DNA of 64,000 nucleotides from Paralvinella palmiformis (lineage: Eukaryota; Annelida; Polychaeta; Terebellida; Alvinellidae): NCBI GenBank assembly GCA_025642065.1, contig JAODUP010000035.1, positions 498,501-562,500 on the forward strand, written 5' to 3'. Shown in pieces: positions 12,341 through 23,199 of the stretch (positions within the stretch are counted from its first letter, which is position 1; each line of letters opens with the position of its first letter). Both the position numbers and the translations under genes were made by a program. The notes under the pieces were generated by a model. That model worked only from the letters and a program-made list of their open reading frames with translations. It made no database searches and had not been told where the DNA came from.

Positions 12341-12545
12341 CGGATCCAAGATCTGACCGTGTTATCAGACATGGGGTCAATTCCAATTCCAAATTTTTCA
12401 ATCCCAGTTCCGTTTTTACCGACTCTTTTTACGCATTACTTTTTACCATGAGCAGGTACTCGAGTACATACCCTGAGTACCAATTCCAATTTTTTTAAAT
12501 AATCAATTCCAATTCCGGAATTCGTGTTATATACACTTTCGTGTT
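12340..12545. repeat. Interspersed AATTCC low-complexity block
   Basis: Repeated CAATTCCAATTCC words at about 12377-12392, 12480-12490 and 12504-12522 surround a short unique core. This looks like the inside of a small non-autonomous DNA transposon, but inverted ends and a target duplication are not visible. Confidence 0.3.
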
Positions 12546-14085
12546 ATATTGGTCCGCGTTATAACGGAGCGACACTGTACAGTATTCAAGAAGACCTCAA
12601 CTACGCATAATAGTAAATAATGACAGTTCCATATGCCTGTTTCTTGTATTGAAGGCGTTCTGATAAAATGCGAACATGAAAACCAAAATAAATCCGTTAA
12701 TCGAGCCGAACCCATTGCCATATTTAGTTATCTTGTGTATAAATGTGTTGGCATATAACGAATCAAAACAGTTTATTATTAGGTCAACGACCTTTTATTC
12801 AAGAAATATAGACGAAGTACCGATTGATGAAAGTGCGTCTCGTGTTGTGCATGTAAGACGGGAAACGTCACTTATGAAGAGTTCCAAAGATGGCTGCGCC
12901 TATGGAACGGGTCCTCGTTGAAAATGATTTATAGCCTTATTTAAGCCGGTTCGTGTACGCTTACGGTTTGTGCGATGTGGCTGGTTGCTAATTTTATACC
13001 ATAACCAGTACGTAATATTTATTCGATATGTCATTATCAAAATATTCCGCACTGAAGACTGTTAATTGAATTAAAGTATCACTGACATAATGCTTGCAAA
13101 TTGGACACTTGCCATAGCGCACCAGGAGTCAATTCGTGAAAGCGAATATCAAAATTAGACCGCCTTTTCCAACGTTTGCTGTACTACGCAGGTACATTAT
13201 TGTACATACAAGGTTCTTTGCAACGGTATTGGTTTGAACATTTTAGCACTAAGCAAAACATGTTGGTTTTTTAGCACATATCGGTGTGTTTATGGCAGTG
13301 GAAAATTGGTAAATAAATAAACTTCTTTCTTTCAGCAATTCGTCAATACAGATAGGAAGAATTCGCCAATTTAACGAATTAAGCTACGAAAACACATCCA
13401 TGCTGGAAAGTATGCCACGATATGGTCAAGTCAACCCATAATGACCCTCAAAGACACCCGAGTGAGTGTTCTGAAAGGGAAAACGCTCGTTACCGGATCA
13501 CAACTAAGGTATCCAAAAGGATATTTTAACTTGGCTGGTTTACACAGTGGGAACTGTATTAAAGCCTAGTATTATATCAAAACAGGCAGCAGATATTCAG
13601 AGTAGGTTACTAGGTAAATTCCCGTTTTCTAAAAAACCAACGTCTATAATAAATCAATAGAGGAATTTTGGCCGAGATTTATTAGTCAATTAAGATAACA
13701 TTTCGATTCTCACACATTCTGATATTGACCAGTTACACTGTACGTATAAAGTTATCACAATTATAATTTTTTTATTTATACATTAAAGCATTCCCTCAAA
13801 ACCGTTTCCCAATTACTAAACCCAGTTTCTTTGTACCATATGCGAAGTGAACCAGACAGATATTGGCCGACTTTGAATGTCAGTGGTTAGGTAAACAAAC
13901 AGTGTCCAGAGTCAATAGATAATTTTTGATTTAAAAAGGGTATGGAAATATAAATTAGACTTAAAATGTAAACAAAATTAAAGGTATATGCGTTTACGTG
14001 CTAGATAAGGATAGAAGATATAAATATATATATATATAGGCAGGTAGGGAAGCAGACAGACATGTGTGCTTCCTCAGCCCCCTCA
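12546..14085. other. No gene seen
   Basis: AT-rich sequence upstream of the microsatellite that borders the EGF-like gene. No exon, RNA gene or clear repeat could be supported. Confidence 0.35.
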
Positions 14086-14086
14086 C

Positions 14087-14091
<5 letters not shown>

Positions 14092-14182
<91 letters not shown>
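14092..14182. repeat. (CA)n-(GA)n microsatellite
   Basis: (CA)n at about 14092-14120 and (GA)n to about 14182. It starts about 95 nt past the stop codon of the minus-strand EGF-like gene, so it may lie in that gene's 3' untranslated region. Confidence 0.9.
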
Positions 14183-14183
<1 letters not shown>

Positions 14184-14277
14184 ATTATCTTAAAACAACT
14201 TCATTTCATCAGAGGATAACTTCTCATTAATCTGTCTTAAGATCGTTACCTCGCCGATTCGCCGCTCAACATCCACG

Positions 14278-14718
14278 CTAATCGCCTCGCTTTTTTGATC
14301 CCAGAGAAGCGATCAGTTGTCTGGACGGCTTCGATCCCGAATGGAAGTCCTGTCTGTCCTTCATTTGGTTCAAGATGTACTCCAGAACGGACACCTTCCG
14401 CCCGTAGTCTGGCCGAAGCGAATTGACGCCGTTAGCACGTCCGACGTCGGGATCCGCCGATCTCTTGCTGACGAACTCGCACTGAAGTCCCTTGAACCTC
14501 GGCGGACATAAACATCGGCAGAGGCCGAATATGTTGTTGGGAAGCAGCAGTTTGCCGCCATTGTAACATCCGGAGCAGATATTAGCGCCAACCGTGCGCG
14601 TCGAGAGTAGACAAGAGGACGTAAGCAATAGACAGACGAAGACCGACCGACAGGGAGACGTTCCAAAGTTCCATCTGGTCGCTTCCATAATCCTCGGGTT
14701 CTCCTTTTGGCTCTCCAT
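14278..14718 (-). CDS. Small secreted EGF-like peptide precursor
   Basis: Intronless minus-strand ORF of 146 codons. The likely start is the second Met (residue 11, at 14688), because a TATA box at 14751-14744 would place transcription start at about the first ATG. Residues 24-45 form a hydrophobic signal peptide ending TRTVGA. Residues 48-80 hold six Cys in an EGF-like pattern: ICSGCYNGG, then CRCLC, then a FKGLQC end (C-x2-C-x15-C-x-C-x-C-x8-C). A basic, Cys-free tail follows, with possible convertase sites KR (85-86), GRK (106-108, which could also give an amidated end) and KKR (142-144). I see a secreted EGF-like protein; receptor or growth-factor activity is not shown. The CxCxC style matches exon 6 of the CAP gene 13 kb away on the same strand. 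The family name is unknown to me. Confidence 0.75.
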   Translation of the reverse strand: MESQKENPRIMEATRWNFGTSPCRSVFVCLLLTSSCLLSTRTVGANICSGCYNGGKLLLPNNIFGLCRCLCPPRFKGLQCEFVSKRSADPDVGRANGVNSLRPDYGRKVSVLEYILNQMKDRQDFHSGSKPSRQLIASLGSKKRGD

Positions 14719-14743
14719 CGTTCGTTCGGAGCAATTTACCCCC

Positions 14744-14751
14744 CTTTTATA
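14744..14751 (-). promoter_or_regulatory. TATA box of the EGF-like gene
   Basis: TATAAAAG on the minus strand, followed by a G run, lies 33 nt before the first ATG and 63 nt before the second. The usual 28-32 nt spacing would place transcription start at about 14715-14722, favouring translation from the second Met. Confidence 0.65.
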
Positions 14752-14759
14752 CCGATGTA

Positions 14760-16300
14760 GAGTTACTTCGCGCGAAGCCGATTTCCTGTTTGACTTTGAT
14801 TTCTACTTCCCGCTTCCGATGTTGGTCGAACTTCCTCGGAATTCGGATTTCGAGGCTTATATTGAAGCCAGAATAACAGCGTCCGGTAGCGAATTGTTTC
14901 GAAGGCTGGCGGTATTTAGGTCCGCCGCGAAACGTAGAAACTAAACACCGCAAACTTTAGTCACCTACGACTTCTGGGATGGCGTCACTCGTCTGCGGCC
15001 GGACGAATAGTGAAGAGATAGAGATCACGGGGGGAGGTTTGGATAAAAATCCAACTCTATGCTATTGGCGCCGTATCTGTTGATGTCGGGCTGTGCCTTG
15101 ACTGTTTATCACGATGCAATTAGCCTCTATGTTCCAACACCTCCGAACGCCACCCCCCTTTCATACAACAGATCAATTGCCACTTTGTCTGCCCACTGCC
15201 GCCTCCGACAGTCGCCAACACGACCAACTGAGGCCGGCCCACGAACTAGGGAAAAAATCCACCCAGGTTACGATTGTCTGTGTGCCGATGGGCTGCTTCA
15301 AGGCTGGACAAATGACATTTACAGACCGGCGACTGGTGGACAACAGACGGGCGTCGTCGTCGTTCGCCACTCTTCGCCGCCAAATTCTTCGGGGCTGGAA
15401 TTCCGCCGCGGTGCGGGTTCTCTTCCTGTGGACGAACTTCTGGAATTCTCGATTTTTGCGATGTCCGACTTTCGTCGGCGACCCGGGCGATTCGATACCC
15501 GGTTAGATCGTCCTTCGGTTCGTTCGCGTCTCGGACGAGAGCCGGCAAAAACGAGGCGTCGTATCTTATCTCGCCGCATTAATCGACAACCCCCGGGGAG
15601 AAGGGCCAGGTTTGTATTAGCTACTCATCAGGTGCCATAACGTTTCTGCGAGGGCCCGGTCTATCAGCGGCTAATCTAAGATGGCGGCCCGTCCCGTTAC
15701 CTGCCATAGGTGTTCCTAATGCATACAAATATGCGGCACGTGACCTCTTTTGTTTCGCTAACCACGCACACACCTTGCTTTCGACGTCGTGGCCGAGAGA
15801 AAGCCATCAGCGGATCTGGCGATGCTTTTGGCCAGTCACTTAACTTAGTTTGTAGTTGATGAGGACAGGCTGTTGGTATTCGGGCGGGGGGAACGGCCTT
15901 AGACTCTGGTTACCGAACGAAACACGCCAATCACCTGACACGGAAAGACAAAGGAATTGATAAGGTGATATTGGGGGTCGCTCGAAAGATGCCTTCTCGG
16001 ATGGCTACGCCAACGTGTTTCCGTATATTTGTCATTATCACTTTTACCTTCTCCTATGACGTAAGACGTAGGTACGGGAGCGATGGAGGGAGTGCGTGGA
16101 TTTGGCGGTAGGTTATAGTTAGACTTACCCAGGTGATAACGAATTACCGTTGATGCGTTGCAACAGGTTTATTGTATGGAATATGGAAATAGACATGCAT
16201 CCCGACTTACGTAAGCGGAGACGTACGCATGCCAATACGCCGAAAGGAGCCTTCATTTGCGCACTCACTCAGCCGCTGACGCACACGAAATGATGAGGCC
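14760..16300. other. GC- and CpG-rich block upstream of the EGF-like gene
   Basis: Clearly richer in CpG than the rest of the window. Long frames are open on both strands at 15059-15640 because stops are rare here, and none has a recognisable domain. An AAGATGGCGGCC word, like the animal YY1 motif, is at about 15679-15690, with a CACGTG E-box at about 15736. I read it as a probable promoter or enhancer area. A spliced gene inside it cannot be excluded. Confidence 0.4.
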
Positions 16301-17100
16301 TAATACACGTTACACCACTTCAAGTCTCAACCGGAGCTGAACCCGGCATGAAACGATCACAGATTGTTTTGAAAATGGGCCACTGCCTGGAGAGGAAATA
16401 AAAAAAGATGATAAAATAGATTAGTCGCAAAATAATATTTTTAAAATCGGTTCAAATCTGAGCCACCATCTTTCACGGATTATTAGAAAATGTATTTTTC
16501 CTCCTAATGGGATTATTGATTATTTATTAAAAAACCCATCAAACTGATCTGTTAGAAATCAGTCGGATCAGTTAGCTAATTTGAACACTTCTGTTGGCTA
16601 TCATCAGCCGTATACCATTGTAATTTGTATGTCTCTGGGTGTTGAATAATTGGTTTAATATACAGTAATAATACGCCTGACACGTCATTCCTCGTGTTTT
16701 CCTTTTTGCGACGGCCGGGTCTGTTACCCGAGAACTACTACTCGTGTACTCTAACTCAACAACAGGATTACTGTTTCTAAATCACCGGGAATTCGGCGTT
16801 AGCTCTTTCGGTTGACATTTTGGCTGCGGTTTTCAATGTAAATAACTCTAATTGACAGATCCCATGATGGGAACGAAGCTAAGCGATGTCCACAATGCAG
16901 TTTGACCCCACAGTCATTGTGGCATTCAAAGCCTGTTTCATATTACTCATTACGAGGCGCCAATAATGGACGAATCACACATTTGTCATGTTATGTTGTT
17001 TGGGCGCTCGATTCACAAGGCTAATATAGCATTAAATATTTGTTATCCTTCCAGTACTGATTTCCTTTGTAAATCCTCCATATAAAAAGTGAGTAGTTCC
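16300..17100. other. No gene seen
   Basis: AT-rich sequence without a supported feature. Confidence 0.35.
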
Positions 17101-17108
17101 ATAAACTG

Positions 17109-17613
17109 GTGTAGCGTGTCAGAAGTCAACTCGTTCCAGAAGTCAACACTATCACCTTTAGCTATTTCTTCCATTGTTACAACATGTCTAATAATAAGTT
17201 ATATATACTAATAATAGAATGAAAGCATTTCCATGTTTGAATCGTAATGAGTAGCTTAAAACGTTCTTTTGTGTATTTCTGATCGTCATCGAGAGTATAT
17301 TTTTAATTTCGAGGTTATGACAATATTCGCCTCAGTGCATAGTTATTTTCACAGCAGCTTGGACGTGCGCATTCTATGAATAATTTCTATTTAAGTTTAG
17401 TTAATAAATTAGTTAAATAATATTATCAGTTGATTTAGGTTCAAAGCAATACAAATAATTAAATAGCATTAACATTCGAGTTGACTTCTGTCAAAACGTT
17501 CAAAACAACGACAGACGAAATGGGATACTGCGCATGCGTGGCAAAGCGTTGGACATGCGCAGTATACGTTTCGTTGACTACTGACACGACTTCACTTCTT
17601 ACACGCTACATCG
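17109..17613. mobile_element. MITE-like element with about 40-bp inverted ends
   Basis: The left end TGTAGCGTGTCAGAAGTCAA and the reverse complement of the right end, TGTAGCGTGTAAGAAGTGAA, stay alignable for about 40 bp with only a few differences. A further inverted copy of the end motif (CGAGTTGACTTCTGTC) lies inside at about 17478-17493. No ORF is carried. The target duplication is not clear. Superfamily unknown. Confidence 0.7.
17525..17565. repeat. 12-bp perfect inverted repeat, NRF1-like
   Basis: ATACTGCGCATG at 17525-17536 and its reverse complement at 17554-17565 are separated by 17 nt. Both arms hold a GCGCATG core that resembles half of the NRF1 palindrome. It lies inside the MITE, so it may simply be part of that element. 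Confidence 0.8.
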
Positions 17614-17877
17614 GCGTTAAAAATAGATTGCTAACATAGAATTATAAATTTGTGTCATATTTTCACCTACTTTTTGGACATAATTTCAGTATTTTTGTAA
17701 AAGATGATTCCGTATTTCAAACTTTAGCTTTCGAAGCTCTCGTTATAAAGTCACAACTGCAATAATCAGAACACAAATAAATTCTGCTTTTATCTGTCCA
17801 CTAGCAGACTGGATTAGATCCTGAACGTCTTTGACTTGGATTGCATTCAGTCTGTGAAACCATCCATCGAAAACTTT

Positions 17878-18190
17878 GCGTAATAGTCCAGTCTGTACTT
17901 CTGTACTTGTGTATTATTGCGTAATATTGCAGTCTGTACTTGTGTACTATTGCGTAATATTGCAGTGTGTACTTGTGTACTATTGTGTAATACTGCAGTG
18001 TGTACTTGTGTACTATTGTGTAATACTGCAGTGTGTACTTGTGTACTATTGTGTAATATTCCAGTGTGTACTTGTATACTATTGCGTAATATTCCTGTCT
18101 GTACTTGTGTACTATTGCGTAATATTCCAGTGTGTACTTGTATACTATTGCGTAATATTCCTGTCTGTACTTGTGTACTATTGCGTATTT
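17878..18190. repeat. 33-bp minisatellite
   Basis: About nine units of 33 bp with TGCGTAATATTGCAGT and CTGTACTTGTGTACTAT. Because 33 is a multiple of 3, five long frames on both strands stay open (up to 123 codons); none is a gene. Variants CAG/CCAG/CCTG after AATATT alternate in the right half, hinting at a 66-bp higher-order unit. Confidence 0.95.
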
Positions 18191-18444
18191 TCACAAGTAA
18201 AAATAACGTAACAAACAATTATTTTATTCCCTAGCAGATGCACTACCACACTCAAAACAATTCTAACCACCAGCTATCATATTTCATTTAAAAGTTCCCC
18301 AATTCCTTAATTTCCTAACTTTCACAAGTTAGTATGCTAGTGTATACTACACTTGTTAGGGATTATTGTGTGATGTCATCTTTGCCAAACATCACGTAGT
18401 GCCACAGGTTTGTTTACAAACGTCTTGACCAATTGACAGACAAA

Positions 18445-18625
18445 ATGTCACATTCCGACGAATGTTTTGACATTCTCAGGGATATCAAGCCTTAAAACTT
18501 TGAACCACTCGCGAAAAGGATAACATATAGCATTAACTGTGAGGAATTAGCTGCAGCAGGTGCAGACGTAGATTTAGAGTAGCCACCTGTGCCGCCGACA
18601 CCCGGCTCCGGTCCACAACGAGAGT
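18445..18625 (+). pseudogene. Decayed P2X7-tail-like gene fragment
   Basis: From the ATG at 18445 the frame reads MSHSDECFDILRDIKP, stop, NFEPLAKR, and later LAAAGADVDLE, stop, PPVPPTPGSGPQRELDW. The order acidic start, IKPY-like NFEP, acidic-Pro stretch, LDW resembles the start of invertebrate proteins with the P2X7-type cytoplasmic domain (usually QPYxFEP then a W-C-x-C block). Two in-frame stops, and RVFVCVG where a WCxCG motif is expected, indicate decay. Family assignment is from memory of the pattern only. Confidence 0.4.
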
Positions 18626-18897
18626 TGGATTGGCGTGTATTTGTTTGTGTTGGCATAAGCTCAATTGATAAGTCAACACACTGAGCTTGAATCAGTGAAT
18701 GTGAATATTTCCCTCCTCCTATCGCATAACGTCATTTACAACAAAGCGATATTTATCGGTACACGGTCGCCCGGTGGATTCATGGGGCTCTCCCATATGT
18801 GGCCTACACAGGAATGCGCCGCCCTCGGTAGAACACCAACTATTTTACCAGTTTAGTAGTGTCTACAATACACAGCCATAAGACGCTTTGATTAGGT

Positions 18898-19294
18898 CTA
18901 AGGAAATTTAACTTTTTGGGGAATGCATGAACTGGTGAATGTCCAATAGTTTGCTCCCAAGATTACCCTATTATCGCTCATGCATAACCGTTTTCTATCC
19001 AGTTTCTCCATTAAACTGCTGATTCGTTTCGGCTCAGCATCACCCAGTTTGTCGCATATGGTTGGAATGGCATCTTGTGTGAGTCTGACCATCTTCGTGT
19101 CATATTCAACTGATCGTGCCATAGACGGCGAAATAACGAACATACGTTGCTCGAAGCGGTAAGTTGGCTTCCACTGCACGCTGTTCATGTTTCGCAGCCA
19201 TCGCGCGAACGAGTCTTGTTTTGGGGGAATTAATGCATACTCCATCCACTGACAGATTCACATTTGCACAATTTTATGCGGCACAATACACCAT
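18898..19294 (-). pseudogene. Decayed THAP-domain gene fragment
   Basis: The minus strand starts MVYCAA, a stop, NCANVNLS, giving the C-x4-C start of a THAP zinc finger. After a frameshift come RWLRNMNSVQWKPT and MVRLTQDAIPTICD, which match the THAP W-x-P and the closing LxxDAxPTxF box. The second zinc pair (usually C-S-x-H-F) is replaced by VISPSMA, so the zinc site is lost. THAP domains occur in cell regulators and in P-element-type transposases; which source applies here is not visible. The stop, the frameshift and the lost ligands make it a pseudogene. Confidence 0.65.
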
Positions 19295-19589
19295 TTTAAA
19301 CGTTTAACAAAGACAATACAAACCACGTAATACACGTTAAAAAGGCCAGCTGGACTGTTTGGTGTCTATGTTTGTCAAATACGACGATTACAGCTGTGGG
19401 ATGTGAGATCCTAGCAAAGCCAGTTTTAAAGCCACTGTAACTTTATTTCTAGGAAATTCTTTTTCTCTGCCTGAAATTGATTTTAATAAATAACACTGAC
19501 ATTTTGACTAATTTGGTTAACCATTTCCTGTTACCTTTAATCTAGTTAATTTCCGTTTATATAAAAATATATGTTGCTGTTTTATGGCT

Positions 19590-19742
19590 AGTTATTTCCA
19601 CACGGCAGGCTAAATAGATGGAAAGAGCTCCAAATGAAGCAAGGCCAATTGAAATATGAAACATCCCTTCTGACAGAGCAAGGCGGGGATTTGAACCTAG
19701 ATGCTCCACAACTGTGATCAACCGCGCTAGTGTAGGCGCCCT
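19590..19742 (-). mobile_element. Diverged SINE copy, minus strand
   Basis: Contains TTGCTGTTTTATGGC, GGCAGGCTAAATAGATGGA, GAAACATCCCTTCTGACAGA and GGGGATTTGAACCTAGATG, the reverse-complement order of the SINE family with a box-B-like core. It is more diverged than other copies. Confidence 0.6.
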
Positions 19743-19977
19743 TTATATAACTTGAATACATTAAATTCGACTTACGGACTTTGCACTTTGTCTCACTGGA
19801 TTTCGAACACCAGTTAACTCATCATGATGCCATTGGTTGTCTTCTAAATGACAACAGACATTCACTTTCTCTAACAGACACTCAGTGAATGTGTACCGAT
19901 GTACTCTCGAATGGTGGTTTGCCACACTACTCGTCAGCCGCTGAGTTCACAAACCACCCTTATGATATGACATTGAT

Positions 19978-20170
19978 GATGAAGATGATGATGATTGATG
20001 TTTTACGGCCACTTTTGTGCACAAGGTAGGCTAAATGGGCCGAGCGACCTCCAAAGGTAATGAGACGAAGCGAAAGACGAAACAACCTTCAGATATGCCC
20101 ACGCCGGGATTCGAACACGGGTGGTAGTGATCTGTGGTCCAGCACGCTACCGCTAGACCACGGAGGCTAT
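19978..20170 (-). mobile_element. SINE copy, minus strand, near full length
   Basis: Tail (GAT)n-like at about 19978-19998, then TTTTACGGCCACTTTTGTGC, TAGGCTAAATGGGCCGAGCG, a box B core GATTCGAACACGGG and a box A region ending CTAGACCACGGAGGC. Close to the 25363 copy. Confidence 0.9.
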
Positions 20171-21095
20171 AGATGAACAACACAAGCCGCACCACACAAG
20201 GTATAACATAGACTAGGAAATAAATATGTTTTTTTATAAACTTTGTTTTGTAAAATTGGATATTTGTACCGGAAGTGTAACCCCCCCAATCCCCCCCCCC
20301 AAAAAAAAAACCCAACCCAAAGTGACATTCGATGTCATTCAATTTTGAATAAAATATATTAATAACTGAATAATAAAATGTTAGCTTTATATTAATTAGT
20401 TCATTACGAAACAAATACGGTATGAAATAACCAAACTCATGTTTTGGAAATGTACTCTAATATTTGCTCAGTTTGATAGATAATTCATAATTAACCATGT
20501 TTGTGTATGTGTATGTGTCTGTGTGTGTGTGTGTCGGGGGGGGGGGGTATTTTATCCCGCTGATAAACAAAATTGTTCTAAACATTTTTTCAAGCGGTTG
20601 ACTTGACATATTATTGTAGAAGCTGCAAATGGTTGGTGCCGATCCAGAGTCCCCAAACCGAAAATACACAGATCCGATCTCTATGATGGCCGACAGAGGG
20701 AGCTAGGGAGAGGTGGCCAATGGACGGAAGTATTTAGTTGGATGACATTATACCCTGAAGTGTTGTTTGTTGTTTGTTGTTGTTATTGTTGTTGTTATAT
20801 CGTTATTTCGACTTTCGACTGTAATAACATATTTCGGAGATATTTATGATTGTAATCAGTATTTGACCTCTTCAAACTATCTTTATTTAAACATCACTTT
20901 TCCAGAATTATTTGTATTGTTAATCTTCATTTTAGCCAAAACGCCATTTTTATGTTATTAAAACAATTCACCGAAAATAATAATATATAACTTATTATAT
21001 TCTTCCTTTGATGGCTAACACTACAACATCTTGGGATGGCTTCTGTTGTTAACAAGAATCAACAGCAACCACAGCAACAGCGCTAGTAACTCTAA
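20171..21095. other. No gene seen; homopolymer runs
   Basis: AT-rich DNA with C/A runs at about 20281-20311 and (GT)n-G runs at about 20517-20547. No exon is supported. Confidence 0.35.
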
Positions 21096-21101
21096 TTACA
21101 G

Positions 21102-21103
21102 TA

Positions 21104-21148
<45 letters not shown>

Positions 21149-21240
21149 TAAAAATGCAGTAGTAGTAGTAGTAGTAGTAGTAGTAGCAGCAGCAACATTA
21201 ACAACAGCAGTAACAGCAGTTGCAGTTGCAGCAGCAGAGG
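21102..21240. repeat. (TTA)n, (AGT)n and (AGC)n microsatellites
   Basis: TTA units at about 21102-21143, AGT units at about 21158-21185 and AGC/CAG-rich sequence to about 21240. Confidence 0.85.
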
Positions 21241-22590
21241 CTATAGTTGTTGATAACAATATTAACAGTAAACATGGCAGTACATTAAGATGAACTTATT
21301 GTTGGACACCGAGCCCTCCGACTTCTGTCTCTCGCTAACTTTGACCAGACATGAGTTTAAGAGTTCGGCTTTTCTCAGAGTTGACTGTTAGTTGATAACG
21401 TGATATTGTGATATTGCGATATTGATGTTGGACGTAGGAGGACATGTTACCCGGTAATTTAGCAATACAGGTAAACGGCAACCATCCTACCCCCCCCCCC
21501 CCATCGATTCCACGAGCTCGACCATCGACATGTTGGAGACGGCGTCATCGGAAGCTCTCAATAAAATCTAACATAATTTCGGCCATCGGCCAACTTGAGG
21601 ACAATGAGGTATGACTGATGGGCGTGGCTCCCCCAACCCATCTTCCCGATATTTGCCTCCGCTCGTAATAAAAGGAGATTTTTTGGTGTGTGCTGATGTA
21701 GGCATGAGTGTGTGTGTGTGTGTCGGGGGGGGAGGGGAGGGTTGCGGGAAGTTGAGTTTGCTGATCAGGAGAATCGTCCTGTCTGTTATAGTCGGGTTGC
21801 TGGAAGGGGGGGGTAGGGAGGAGGGATTGGGAGAAGGGATGCTGACGAGCGTCTGATGCTGTGTAGGAAATTAACCGAACGTGGAGCGTATGAATGAGTG
21901 AGGCGAGGCGAGCTATAACCTAACGGAGGTTATTGTGTTGGTTAGCGGCCGAGATCGGGTTCAATTCTTAACACTTGAAGTGATCAATTCACAGAAATAA
22001 TACTCTGATATACGCGTGGGTGGCTGGCTGGGTTTATTACGCTACACGCAGTGAATGGAAGTGTTTATTTGTTTGTGTTCCCGCGGTTTGTTGTTTATTT
22101 ACTGGAGTTGACACCGCACTGCAGATCATCAGGTCGCAGGCTGGAATCTCTGTGTTGTTTGTGTCCGACCTTTTAGGGGGATGTTTCAGCCACCAGTAAA
22201 AGACTTCGGTCTGATCATGACATTTTACGTGGCGAATCGCACCTCGATCATATATCCTAGATGAAATCAATGTCGAAGATATCCGAAGTGATCGCCCACT
22301 CCTTCTTTCTGTCTGTCTGTCTGCCAATATGTCAGCTTGCATATCTGCCTGTCTGTATGCCTGTCCCCTCTGTTTGTTTTTCTGGCAACTCTTATATATT
22401 ACAGAGTGTAAGACCCCACACCTACAAGACACTAACAGAAAGTCAAGAGATGTCTCTTGACAATTGAAGGGTACAATAACTGTGTTCATATTACCAAGTA
22501 TTACGATCTTTTCAACATCGAGAAATATTAATATTTTCTCTAACTCAAAGAGAGCAATGGATTTAAGCTTTAATATCCGTGGTATAACGT
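21241..22590. other. No gene supported
   Basis: A mildly CpG-rich patch at 21490-21620 has a short coding-like minus frame (ILLRASDDAVSNMSMVE), without confirmed splice sites. A box-B-like CGGGTTCAATTC at about 21957 suggests another decayed tRNA-derived repeat. The 217-codon minus frame ending at 22037 is a mix of repeat and microsatellite. Confidence 0.3.
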
Positions 22591-22592
22591 AC

Positions 22593-22593
<1 letters not shown>

Positions 22594-22680
<87 letters not shown>
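22594..22680. repeat. (TA)n-(TG)n microsatellite
   Basis: TA units at about 22596-22628 followed by TG units to about 22679. Confidence 0.95.
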
Positions 22681-22919
22681 CATTCAACATCTGTATTATT
22701 TTCTCTCAGATAATCATCTCGATAACTAAATTCATCCAGTTACTTTAAAGTCTATTTTCCTTCTTTGGAGTAAATAACTTTCATTATTCAAGATTTATAA
22801 TTATTTTGTAATTATTTAATATTGCAGTTTCAAGGTACAGAATCTCGAAATAGATTATGATGATCGGGAAACTTTACTAAATTAATAAATACATACATTT
22901 CGTAAATCACTCAGTAAAA

Positions 22920-23110
22920 TTTGAATTTTATCCTAGTGGCTGGTTCATCTGGGAGACGTGGTCCAAAGAATTACTCTATCGCAAAATAAGGGAATTGAAT
23001 GAACTATCGCACAAGTTGAAGTAAAACTGGGATTTGAACCGAAATCTGAAGGTTTGCAGTCCAGCACTCAATCAGTTGCGTTCTGAGAGTGCTCAGTATC
23101 TCCATCCGTA
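22920..23110 (-). mobile_element. tRNA-related repeat fragment (third family)
   Basis: Holds a minus-strand box B (read on plus as TGGGATTTGAACCGAAATC) and a CAGTCCAGCACTCAATCAG block typical of a tRNA-like 5' part. Similar short motifs occur near 24390 and 10200. The 3' part does not match the main SINE. Confidence 0.4.
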
Positions 23111-23199
23111 TACAGGATTACACACACACACACCACGCACGCATGCACGCACGCACGCACGCACACTGATGTCAGCATCTGAGGTGTCGAAATGTCTTA

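Noticed and set aside
12340..12545. Complete hAT element based on AATTCCAATTCC words
   Set aside because: The words lie in the same orientation at both sides, with no inverted ends or target duplication seen.
15059..15640. 193-codon plus frame and several minus frames
   Set aside because: The block is CpG-rich and stop-poor in many frames at once; no domain, start context or splice pattern supports any of them.
17847..18218. 123-codon minus frame of HTGILRNSTQVQ repeats
   Set aside because: Produced by a 33-bp minisatellite that keeps several frames open on both strands.
22037..22690. 217-codon minus frame
   Set aside because: Begins in (CA)n-(TA)n microsatellite and continues through decayed repeat sequence without a recognisable domain.
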